The notes beneath the pieces are model-generated. The model worked only from the letters and a program-made list of their open reading frames with translations, was not told the origin of the DNA and ran no database searches. From Euborellia annulipes (taxonomy: Eukaryota; Arthropoda; Insecta; Dermaptera; Anisolabididae): DNA of 64,000 bases. A program made the position numbers and the translations under genes. Of the stretch, positions 54,266-64,000 are shown piece by piece; positions within the stretch are counted from its first letter, which is position 1; each line of letters begins with the position of its first letter. Where the stretch lies: the NCBI GenBank assembly GCA_023213315.1, contig JAKCPI010012695.1, forward strand, positions 1-64,000, written 5' to 3'.

Positions 54266-54945
54266 AAAAAAATCTGGTGTGACTGGCGCACAGCACACAA
54301 CTTTCTCTTACCTTCGGTAATCGAAAGTTGTGCACTGTGCTGGTCACACCAGATTTTTTGTGTCGACATGTATTTAGTTCCCGGCAGTAGGGAATATTTG
54401 AATTCAGATGTAAAATTTATAAGTATAGGAAAATATTTATATTTTGTTACCATGGCAACCATTTCTCCTATCTTTCCTATGAAGCACAAGAGTAAGGTGT
54501 GCTTCAAACAATTTTGTGGGCAAAACGAGAATATACATTTGAAAGAGCATCTAAAAAATAATTGATTTTTGAATTTTAATCAAAATCGTTAGAGCGAATT
54601 TTGAGAAAATCGAAAAAAAACTGAAAAAGTACATCAGTAAAGTACTAGTACTCTTTGGCCGATTTTGATTAAAAGCTTATTTTTCCGGTCCCGGGGGTGT
54701 TTAACTTAAATATAAAATTTCAGCCTCATAGCTCAATTCCTTCATGCTTAAAATTTGACACACACCCACCCACCCACCCACCCACCCACACACAGACAGA
54801 CCATGTCGCGAAAACCACTTTTTTGGATTCAGGGGACCTCAAAACGTGAAGATCCATCAAAATCTCGACATCGAATTTTTGACATGAATCCAATACTTTC
54901 TCTCTATATATATATTACATATATACATAGGTAAGAGAAAGTAAA
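54266..54945 (-). mobile_element. Family A element, copy 5 (head-to-tail with copy 4)
   Basis: Starts immediately after copy 4 with the same hairpin, has (CCCA)n/(CA)n at 54761..54797, and ends ACATAGGTAAGAGAAAGTAA. The 163- and 118-codon frames spanning the junction are translations of these elements. Confidence 0.9.
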
Positions 54946-55969
54946 AAATAAAATCAACAATAAGGGTCACTTCTAATTAACTAGCTATCCCTCAAATAAG
55001 TTAGTTGTTATTATGTTCGTGTCTTTTCACCGCTAATCATATGATTAAATAAGATCGTAGTTAATTAGCTAAGACCCAAAAGGGTGAAATTAGCAACACA
55101 AGTCTTGTTTATTTATTTTTTTGGAAATTTTTAAATTTTTGTTAAAAAACTAATTAGCGTAAATTAATTTTTAATAATTTGTATAAATGATGTTGCTAAC
55201 TTCACAAAACTTTCCTTGCACCTCAAATGTCTAATTATACGGTATATGATAAAAACTCATTTTTTGTAATTCGAAGGATAAGCTCGTTCTTGTCTACTAT
55301 ATCGATGATTTGCTATCGGTCGGATAAGTTTGCTAATTGACTAGAACTGAAGCAACTGACTCTAAGAGATGTAAATATTTTTTTTTACTGTTACAGTTGG
55401 CAATACTTTGATTTTCAAGATGGAGTATTTCCAAACATATTCATTAAATATAAAGATATTTTATAAGAGGATTCTCAAATTAGGATATCCTCTCTCAATA
55501 TTAGATTAAAGGATTATCTTTAATAGGTAAAGGAGTTGAGGAAATGAGAAGATAAATTCCAAAATTAATGTGGGCGGGTAGGCAATTTATTCTATTTAAT
55601 CTATTAGGTTATATCATCCATTCATCGTATTTGTAATTGAACTATTGACTGGCCATTTAATTAAATTAAAGGCCAAGAAGTTAAGGTGACGGAGATGCTT
55701 TGACTTAATAAATGAAAAATATAATCTATACTCTTTGTGTCATTTTTCTTCTTCTTTAAATATAGTATATTTGAGGTGGGAGAAAAAAAATGGCGACTTT
55801 TTGTTTACGTCATCACCACGTGAGTCAAATTTCTTTTTTTTTATAATAATTATTTATTAACAGTTAAGTTAAAAGAGTTAAATTATAATTATTTTTTCTC
55901 TTTTTAATGAATTATATTATGATAATGAGAATTAATATATTTTAATATAATTGTGATATAGAAGATGGA
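54946..55969. other. AT-rich gene-free sequence
   Basis: A single D-like block (TTTGAGGTGGGAGAAAAAAA and ATGGCGAC) lies at 55750..55797. Near 55370 TAAGAGATGTAAATA is a degenerate C motif. No gene. Confidence 0.45.
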
Positions 55970-56320
55970 ATTACATTTTCCTAAGAGATGTAGAATGTAT
56001 ATCGCCATCTTGGAAATCAAATAATGATGGCCAACTTGCTAAAAAGTAAATAAATAATTTCAATTTGATTAAAATAATAAGGTCAAAAAAAAAATTGGAT
56101 TTTGAAAAAGGATACAGTCAATAATAATCCTTTATTTCTCCAGAAATAAATCTTTAATTCGGTACGTTAAAATAAAATTTATTTATGAAACAATCATAAA
56201 CGAGTTAAAAAAATAATATTTTTCTCTTGGATAAGATTCTTAAGAGATTATACTATATATTTTTTTTTTTAATCAATTTTCCAAGAGATGTAGAATGCAT
56301 ATAAATATATATATATAGCC
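55970..56320 (+). repeat. Family C core modules
   Basis: 55978..56018 shows the fullest module: TTTTCCTAAGAGATGTAGAA, TGTATATCGCCATCTTGGAA and ATC. TTCC(A/T)AGAGATG and CATCTTGGAAA are imperfect inverted repeats around the TATA-rich centre, so the basic C unit is itself a hairpin of about 42 bases. A second motif (CCAAGAGATGTAGAATGCAT) is near 56280. Confidence 0.75.
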
Positions 56321-56919
56321 TAATTTATTGGAATAAAAAATAAAAAAATGATTCTCAAAGATGCAAATTTAAAAAAACTTATGATATTATTAATGAATTC
56401 AAAATTATTATTATTTTTAATTAATACCAACTCTTAATGAACAAAAATCCCCAAAAAAAAAATCATAATTATATAATAGCAAAAATTCGTTCACATATTA
56501 TCGATTTAATATATAATCAAAAAAATAATAAACTTTAATACATTTAGATCATTTTCTTCTCTTGCAATCCAATTCAGCCTTTTATCAAAAGAAATAACAA
56601 GCCAATAAAAAAAAAAATTGATGATCCCGCAAAGAGCGTTAAATGCAATTCTCCATCTAAATAGATATAATAAGAAAACGAAATCAGCCTCCAATCATCG
56701 CCATTCAAATAATAATAATAATAATAAAGATAACTGTATAGAGAAAGATTTAACTTTGATTGGCCAAAACGATCAAGAATTCCTTTTCTTTTATAAAATA
56801 GAAACAAAACAAAAATATGTATCATATTTCTTTCATTATTATTTTAATTGTCTTAATAATGATTTAATATTAATAAAACTCTAATTGTTATTATTTATTT
56901 ATATTTTTAATTAATTAAA

Positions 56920-57160
56920 ACCTTTATCCATATATAAGATGTGAGTGAATTCATTTCCCTGAGATGTAGAATATATATAATCAACTTCTTATCAAAAATA
57001 TTTATTATTTGATTTCCAAGATGGCGACGGTATACATTCTACATCTCTTGGAAATGAATTCACTCACATCTTATACAAACGTTTTAATTAATTAAAAATA
57101 TAAATAAATAATAACAATTAGAGCTTTATTAATAATAAATGAATTTTCTTAATTAATTCA
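56920..57160. repeat. Family C foldback
   Basis: AAGATGTGAGTGAATTCATT, TGAGATGTAGAATATATA at 56938..56978 faces TACATTCTACATCTCTTGGA and AATGAATTCACTCACATCTT at 57033..57072, with GATTTCCAAGATGGCGAC between them. The right flank (TTTTAATTAATTAAAAATAT) is repeated after the copy at 58075. Confidence 0.8.
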
Positions 57161-57930
57161 ATGTAGTTTATAATTAATCATTAAATTCTTTAAATAGTTT
57201 AATAATAATAACGAGATTAATTATATTTCTTCTGTTTAAAATGATGCACCAGCAGCAGTAATAGCAAGAGGAGTTTAGAGGTCAAGTTCTCTATAAAGGT
57301 GCACGCGTGGGCGTCAACTGTAACGCCATTCCCTGAGGCAAAGGGGGGCTCTAACAAAAAAAAAAAAAAGAAAAAAAGGGGTCCCATGCACGAAACAAAA
57401 ACTTCTTCTTCATCTTAAACAACAACAACAGCAACAACAACAACATCGTGAACTGAAAGATTATTTTATTCAAAATATCTGCATTCAATTAAACGAGAGA
57501 GATTTCGCTTCAAATGAAGAGATTTTCATTTTAAATTTTCAAATTCAATTTTATTTAACCTTTTAATTTTTACTTGTCTTTGAAAAATAACCATTTAGGG
57601 ATTTTATTGTGTAATAGTTGGTATCTTTGATGATTGTTGCATTATAACAACTTTTTTTAACAATTTTATTTTTATTATCTGTTAATATTTGTTTTTATTT
57701 AATTATCTTTCATTTTAATACTGTTAAATAAATAACTCGATAATAACTTTGATTTATAATTTATTTTTTCTTTCGCCCTATCATCTTGGATTTAATTCTA
57801 CTTAAATTTGCTTGTTTTAAATCTAAAAGGATTGAATCTCAGATAATGTTTTAATCAAATAGAAATTATTTATTTACTTTTTAGGACTTTTTATTCGCTT
57901 ACAGTTGGTCATTCCTTATTTGATTTCCAA
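57161..57930. other. Gene-free sequence
   Basis: (CAA)n near 57418..57444 and a patch of mixed composition at 57240..57350. No gene. Confidence 0.4.
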
Positions 57931-58170
57931 GATGGCGATATACATTCTACATCTTTTAGAAATATGTTCTTTCATATCACAATTAATTTATTATATTAAA
58001 ATATATTTTTTCTATATTATTAAAATATAATTAATTAAAAAACAAAAAGAATTTTTTGATAAGAAATAGATTATATATATTCTACATCTCAGGGAAATGA
58101 ATTCACTCACGTTTTAATTAATTAAAAATATAAATAAATAATAACAATTAGAGTTTTATTAATATTAAAC
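57931..58170 (-). repeat. Two inverse family C copies
   Basis: GATTTCCAAGATGGCGATAT and ACATTCTACATCTTTTAGAA at 57920..57962; TATTCTACATCTCAGGGAAA and TGAATTCACTCACG at 58076..58112, the latter followed by about 60 bases identical to the right flank of the 57.0-kb foldback. Confidence 0.75.
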
Positions 58171-58214
58171 CATTATTAAGAAAAATAATTTTTTTTTAAA
58201 TCAATTAAATAAAT

Positions 58215-58410
58215 GTAGTTCCTACCTCCGATTGGGTTGAAACTTAAAATTTATATGTATTATAACATATTATTAAGGGGTGTCGCCTTAAAAAAAAAAA
58301 AAAAAACCAGGTAATTCAAAATGAGAGGACATTTTCTATTAAAATTTAATTTTCTCTATAGCTCTAAAAGTAGAGATGATGCGGCAAAACTGATGGCGTT
58401 TTTGTAATCA
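58215..58410 (+). repeat. Solo arm of the lectin-adjacent foldback
   Basis: CTCCGATTGGGTTGAAACTT, AAAATTTATATGTATTATAA, AGGGGTGTCGCC, GCTCTAAAAGTAGAGATGAT match the right arm near 29200..29360 in order. Confidence 0.7.
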
Positions 58411-59160
58411 GCGCTATCCAAGTACCCTGGAATAGCTCGAAATACTCGGCCACTGTTCCCCTATGTAATTAATAATTTTTTTTTTTCGCTATTACTTTGA
58501 ATAAAAAATTTAAAAACTATTCGGTGCAATATGGATGGAAAAGGTCGTGGGAGAGAGAGAGTTGACTTTGACACCTTTGAAGGGAGGGCCTCCACCCTTT
58601 CTGCAAACATCTCCGTGTGTGTCTAGGAAGAGTTTGTTAACAGCTCCCTCTCTCTGTTTGACCAGTTCTCACGTAGCAGAGGAAAGAATCTGGTGTCATG
58701 CATGTGCTGGCACAGCACATTTTCTTTTTCTTTTGTTTGTGTGTTATGTTACTGTTTATTAGAATCTTGCAAGTTTTATTGATAGCGCCGGGATGGCCGA
58801 ACTGGAGATTGGTGGTTATTTTCTTTTGATAAAATTAAATAAACCTAGGTTGGTACTTAAAATTTGAAATTAATCAGAACGAATTATTGAGAAAAGTGGA
58901 AAAAACTAAAAAAGTACATTAGTAAAGTACTAGTACTCAAGGGTTCCCCAAGAAGTGACCTAGCGTTATTTGTTTTGTATGCCGCAATTAATAAATATTT
59001 AAAATTATCTATTTAAATTTTTGGATGAATTCATAAGTTAATTTATTATTATTATTTTGCAATAATTAATTTTATTTTGTAAATAAAAATAATTACAATG
59101 TGATTCAATTATTTATTTAAAAATTAAAATTATTAATTAAACAATTAGTTTTTTTTTTTT
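58411..59160. other. Unassigned sequence
   Basis: A GC-richer patch with a 75-codon plus frame (58535..58762) has no recognised domain. GCCGGGATGGCCGAACTGG at 58788 resembles a tRNA A-box region without the rest of a tRNA. AAAGTACTAGTACTC near 58925 is a family A scrap. Confidence 0.4.
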
Positions 59161-59164
59161 TATT

Positions 59165-59600
59165 AAATTCCATTTCGAAGAGATGTAGAATATATATATA
59201 TATATAAACAATGGCTTTATTATATTAAATGAAACGAATTTGTCAATAAAGCAAGGCAATTCTCGCGTTAAATTAAATTTTTACAAGAATCGGAAAAAAA
59301 AATAGGTAAGCAAAAAAAAAAATTTTATATTTAAAATATCAAATTGTATTAATTATTTCTCAAATTAAATCAAGGGCGGATACAAGGGGGGGGGGGGGTA
59401 AAGGGGTAATTACCCCCCCCGAGATTTGAAAAAAAAATACTTTTTTTCGAAAAAAAAATTGTATTTTTAATATAAAATTTTAAAAATTAATACTTAAAAA
59501 TTTGATTTGTATTTCTATTCTGGCAAACAAATACAGAATGCACCTTTAAATTACCGAAATTAAGCTGTGCGACCAGTCACACCAGATTACCCCCCCCCCC
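59165..59600. repeat. C motif, poly-G/poly-C inverted tract and family A scrap
   Basis: CGAAGAGATGTAGAATATAT near 59167. G13 (59386..59398) faces C8 (59413..59420) across TAAAGGGGTAATTA. 59520..59588 (AATACAGAATGCACC, AAGCTGTGCGACCAGTCACA, CCAGATTA) is a family A hairpin remnant that runs into CCCCCCCCCCGAGA. Confidence 0.6.
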
Positions 59601-60185
59601 CGAGAAAGACCTCTGGAATTAAATATGAGAATATTTTTTTGTTGGGCAAAAAATAAATTAAAATCGACTCTATCCAAGATTGGCTTTTATTTAGACTTGC
59701 TTAACGAACTGTTATTCTCTAACGGTGACGTAATAATGGTTTCTATAATATTTGGTGTGGGAATTTAAAAAAAAAAAAAATTTTACAAATGGTGTGAATA
59801 AAAGAAAAATATTTTCTAAAGAATTCAAGAGCTTTAACGATTCCTTCTCTTTTTTTTTAGTGGTAGTAGATTCATTAGAGATAAATTTCGTTCTTTAATT
59901 ACTGCGCTTAAATGTCATTTATTTATTTTAATGTAAATTTCAAGTTGAGGGGGGATTAGAAAAACAAAACAAGAAAAAAAAAATTTATTTTTTTTTTTTT
60001 ACATCCGTTAAATTCCGTTATTAAAATTTTTCTTAAAATGACGACATCATCATAAAGTAAAGTGCATTCTGAATATATAAAAACTTTGCTCAACTCTTTC
60101 TCTTTTGTCTAATGATAATTCAAAGATTTATTTGTATTTAAAAAAAAAAAAAAAAATTAAATAAATAAGAAATCTATATTCTTTG
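59601..60185. other. AT-rich gene-free sequence
   Basis: No feature beyond homopolymer runs. Confidence 0.5.
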
Positions 60186-60545
60186 GTGTCGAAATAAAGC
60201 CGCTATCTTTTCTTTTAGTTCAATATTTTTGTTTTTTTAATATTTCTTATTTAAATATAAATTTTAGTAGATTAAATTTTTGAGGTGAGAAAAAAAAATG
60301 GCGATTATTCAAGAAATAAAAATTATTCTATTGGTGGATCCGTGGTTCAACCCCCAGCGGTACACCCTTTTATCGGTTATTTAAATTTGGTATCAAAATA
60401 ACGCCGCTATTTTTTCTTTTATTTCAGTATTTTCATTTTTTTAATATCTATTATTTAAATATAAATTTTAGAAGATTTAATTTTTGAGGTGAGAAAAAAA
60501 TGGCGATTATTCAAGAAATGAAGATAGCAACAGAGTCAATGGTTA
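60186..60545 (+). repeat. Family D, two tandem copies (third at 63395..63535)
   Basis: Each unit runs ATAAAGCCGCTATCTTTTCT (or ATAACGCCGCTATTTTTTCT), TTTAAATATAAATTTTAG, TTTTTGAGGTGAGAAAAAAA, ATGGCGATTATTCAAGAAAT. Units start near 60190 and 60395. Confidence 0.8.
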
Positions 60546-61090
60546 CCAATTTAATAAATAATAATAATAATAAAAACACTAGATTATAATTTTCATTGAT
60601 TTTGAAAAAATAAATTTCAATTTACCTAAAAAAATGAATACGATTTAATTAATAAAAATAAATTATTGAGATTATTTTTAGTGATTATATATTAACATGC
60701 TAACCACCTTCTTCTTTCTTTGAGGGACCATAAATGGGGGGGTAATGTTATTTCAAAGTTTTCAATTACAGACAAAACAACCTTTAAAAAAAAAAACAGG
60801 AAGGGAGCAGCAGGCAAAAGGGCCTTAAGTTGAACGGAAGAGAGAAGAAGGACTCTTTTTGGTCCATCCATCCATCCATCTCATCAGAGATTATGCTAGG
60901 GCACGTCTTTTTTTCCCTTCCCTCTAGGGATGCTTCTGGAATTAATTAACTCGTGGACGGAAGCAAGGAAAAGATGCAGCTGCATCTCTCTCTATTGTCC
61001 TTCCACACAGGTGGTGACCTTCTCAAGGAAATAACGCCCAGAGGTATTGAAATTGGTATCCGATATCCGATTAAATAAAAATAAAAGGTA
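60546..61090. other. Gene-free sequence
   Basis: A patch of mixed composition (60760..61060) with (CCAT)n near 60863..60877 is unassigned. Confidence 0.4.
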
Positions 61091-62580
61091 AATTATATAT
61101 CATCTACATCTCATTGAAAAGATTCTTCAAATCATTTTTATATTTAATTAATTAGGATAATCCTAGCCCAATAATTGGATTTATTTCAAATATTTAAATT
61201 TAATTTTATTTATTTTATATAGATTTGAATTAAATAAATCTTTGTTAATATTATTGACAATAATAAAAATAAATTATTAACAATGTTTATTGTTATGCCT
61301 TCTATATTAATTGTGATTATTGACATGTTTAATTTAATAATAATTAGATAAAAATGATATTTATTTAATTATTGATTTCATTATTCATTTTTAATTTGAC
61401 TCATTAAAAGTGAATTTATAATTAGACTAATTAAATAATATAAAATAACAAATAATAATGATATTATTAACAATTAGATAAAAAGAAATATATTTTTAAT
61501 TATTGTGCTAATCTTACCAACTATCTAATTAAAAATTCCCTAAGAAAAAAAATTAAATAATTTCAATAAGTAAATTTATTTTATTGATGACAATGAAAAA
61601 GAAAATTAACATTAAATTAGTAATAGAGTTTGCCAACTGTTTAAATTAAAAATTAATTTAATAAGAAAAAAAAGATTTAAAATTCAATTAATATTTTAAT
61701 TTTTTTTTTTTTTGTTCACCTGAAAGATAGGCAACCAAATTTCAATTTAATTTTTCTTAAGCTGATTCTTCTTAATTGTTAAATCTCACTAAAAATTAAC
61801 TCAATAGATCCAAGTGAATTGAAATTTTTTTTTATTTGAGCGAGACAAAAAAAAAAAAAAAAAAAAGGATATAATTATTTGTATGTGTAGAGCTAATCTC
61901 AAATTCTTATCTCGGTCTTATCAAAGAACTCTCTGATGATGTTTGATCTAAAAAAGACCTCCGGGTAAATAAAAAAGTTAGGTGGAACTTTTATCTTCAA
62001 TCTACAATTTCCCGAATTTTCTCTACTAACGTTAAATAAATATTAATTAACAAAAAAAAAAAAAAAGAAAAAAATTAAATTTAAAATTCATGAAACCAAC
62101 AACCAATGGAGGCAAATATTCATTTTTTTTTCTTTTCTTTTCTTTTCTTCAAAGCGTCATTAAATCGGTTTTTTTAATTTTTTATTCAAAGATATTTACA
62201 TGGAATTCTACTAAAAAGGCAAATTATTTAGTCATGATAAATATCTTTGTTTGTTATTTTGAGGTTATGTGAAATAATAAATCATATCTCATTGTTTTGT
62301 TTGTTTTTTTTTTAAATATAAACGATTGTTGTAATAATAAAATGAAACGTTTTTTTTTTTTAAGAAATCTTCAGATGTATTAATATATAAATTTGTAATT
62401 AAACATATTGTAAAACATATTTATTTTATTATATATAAGTTGAACTTATGTTGAATTTAAATGAATTTATTATTAATTAAGAATTGATTTTATAACAATT
62501 GGGCGATAACAACAAAGGCGATATTGTTTCTATCTTCTTTATTATTTATTTCAATGTGATGTAGATTGTATATAATTTGA
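61091..62580. other. AT-rich sequence with family C/C2 half-units
   Basis: CATCTACATCTCATTGAAAA near 61101 and ATTGTTTCTATCTTCTTTAT with AATGTGATGTAGATTGTATA at 62524..62573. No gene. Confidence 0.55.
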
Positions 62581-63199
62581 ATTTTTCCTTATTTATATTA
62601 GAATATTAATATAAAAGAGATTTAAATATTAAACGAAATAAAATAAAAGATGATTTAAATAAATTGTGTGCTTTGGGGGGCATAAATGAATTCAAAAATA
62701 AGAAAAAAAGAATTAATTCAATATGGAAGTAAGTAAGGTTAGTTTTTTGGCTTTCACGTATCTATATATGTAATATGGTATTTTAATGAAAATACATGTT
62801 TTGAGTTAAAAAAAATAAATTGGATTTCAAAAAATACAAAGAAAATAACTTGCCATACTAAGAAAATAACAATTATGTTAATAAATAAATAAATAACATT
62901 TATTTATATAGATTTATTTTTTCCCAAAGTTTGTTCATGTGAATTTTGCATTTTTTGACATTTAGCAAACAAACCACTTGAGTGATGGCCTGCCTGTCTT
63001 TTCCCTGACCGAAAATCCTCACCTGCATATTTAACACCAGGTGTGTGTGTGTGTGTGTGTGTGTGTTGGCGGCCTTTCCTTTCTATCCCACGCTAGGTGT
63101 AAGTGTTTCTTCTTCAATCCTTCTATATCCGGATAAAAAAAAAAAAAAATTAGAAACAGATTAAAACTAACCTTACCTACACTCATAAATAAGCTTCTA

Positions 63200-63260
<61 letters not shown>

Positions 63261-63394
63261 TTATTTTAAATTATTATTTTTTTATTGTAAAATTTGATAT
63301 TTTAATAAATCTCTTTTATATTTTAAAACAAAATAATTTTTTATTAGTTGGCTTGTTGAAAAATTTTAAGTAAAAAAAAAAAAATAAATAAATG
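62581..63394. other. Low-complexity sequence with (GT)13 and G57
   Basis: (GT)13 at 63041..63066 and an uninterrupted run of 57 G at 63203..63259. No gene is seen. Confidence 0.7.
63203..63259 (+). repeat. 57-base homopolymer G run
   Basis: Pure G between ATTA and ATTATTTTAAATT. It would form G-quadruplexes as DNA or RNA if real; an assembly or polishing artefact is equally possible. Confidence 0.9.
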
Positions 63395-63535
63395 GTATCT
63401 ATGGTATCAAAATAAAGCCGCCATTTTTTTCTTTTAATTCATTTTTTTTAATAGCTCTTATATATTGATAAATATAAATTTTGATATATTGAATTTTTGA
63501 GGTGAGAAAAAAAATGGCGACTATTCAAAAAAAAA
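63395..63535 (+). repeat. Family D, copy 3
   Basis: AAATAAAGCCGCCATTTTTT, AATATAAATTTTGATATATT, TTTTTGAGGTGAGAAAAAAA, ATGGCGACTATTC. Confidence 0.8.
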
Positions 63536-63714
63536 ATAATTAGAAAAAAAAAGGAAATTATTGACAGAACACAACTATTTTTAATCTTCAGAAATTAAAA
63601 ATTGTATCATGTGTTGTCACATCATTATATAATTTCTGATAGAGCATCAGAAGAATTCAAAAATTATTTTAATAACTGCTTCTAAATCCCCAATCACAAT
63701 TAATTAAGTTAAAG

Positions 63715-63925
63715 AGACGATATTTCGGGAATATTTCGGAATTTCGGGACCCGAGTATTTATCCTGAACTCTCCATAACATCCTCTATAAGCCTGCAAAA
63801 TTACGTTTGAAAATTCCAACGGAAAGTTGGTCAAAAAGAGCGTGACAGACGGACAGACAAACGGAAAAATATATATCAATAGATATTTGGAGAAAAAATA
63901 CCTACAATTATTCATCTTAATTTAA
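63715..63925 (-). repeat. Dispersed GTCTGTC-type repeat
   Basis: On the minus strand: GTTTGTCTGTCCGTCTGTCA, GACCAACTTTCCGTTGGAAT, TTTTGCAGGCTTATAGAGGA. Related to 25235..25340. The 68-codon minus frame is its translation. Confidence 0.6.
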
Positions 63926-64000
63926 AACGTGTATTTCCATCAAAATGCCGAATTACTTTTTTCCTCCTCTCTATTTTTAACAAAAGAAAATGTTAAAAAA

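Noticed and set aside
54074..54565. 163-codon plus-strand frame
   Set aside because: It spans the junction of two family A elements; equivalent frames appear at every copy.
58785..58810. tRNA 5' half (GATGGCCGAACTGG)
   Set aside because: No B box or acceptor partner follows within a tRNA length.

Overview
The window is AT-rich eukaryotic DNA (my impression is roughly three quarters A+T) that is very poor in genes and crowded with dispersed repeats. It is most likely from an insect. The one gene I can support is a four-exon C-type lectin on the minus strand (29460..32602). Its architecture and motifs match the insect hemolymph lipopolysaccharide-binding protein family. I saw no bacterial signature, rRNA, CRISPR array or long transposase/reverse-transcriptase ORF. 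Most long open frames here are translations of repeats or low-complexity tracts.

Layout. 0-2.1 kb: an inverted pair of tRNA-like sequences and two tandem copies of a repeat I call family B, defined by paired copies of the motif CRTTAAAGTCTCC. 2.1-20 kb: many more B copies, several ending in Helitron-like hairpin-plus-CTRR termini, with a small MITE (6.0 and 11.5 kb), a tRNA-derived SINE (8.1 kb), a 0.5-kb near-perfect foldback with hammerhead-ribozyme-like cores (13.0-13.5 kb), a duplicated 270-bp segment (12.7/16.6 kb) and a 2.6-copy tandem repeat (17.2-18.5 kb). 19.5-29 kb: tandem and segmental duplications, a 22-copy 25-bp minisatellite (24.08-24.63 kb), 0.7-kb family A elements carrying GT/GTCT microsatellites and a terminal hairpin, and a 1.2-kb foldback that abuts the lectin stop codon. 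29.5-32.6 kb: the lectin gene. 30-63 kb: family C, several dozen copies in both orientations of a short motif (AGAGATGTAGAWTRTATATA), often in hairpins, plus SINE copies, more family A, a probable complete non-autonomous Helitron with internal poly-C tandem repeats (49.69-50.76 kb), a 12-unit array of AAATCCCCATTTGGGGATTT palindromes (52.06-52.95 kb), and a 57-base run of G (63203..63259).

The genes do not form a system. The biology visible here is a secreted immune-type lectin in a sea of non-autonomous mobile elements. The strongest leads are (1) dispersed hammerhead-like motifs, two of them inside foldbacks, (2) a family of Helitron-like elements whose hallmark is the doublet motif, (3) the palindromic minisatellite, (4) the foldback forming the lectin 3' flank, and (5) the lectin's intact EPN but missing WND motif. 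All positions were read by eye; family boundaries are approximate to about 10-20 bases unless stated.
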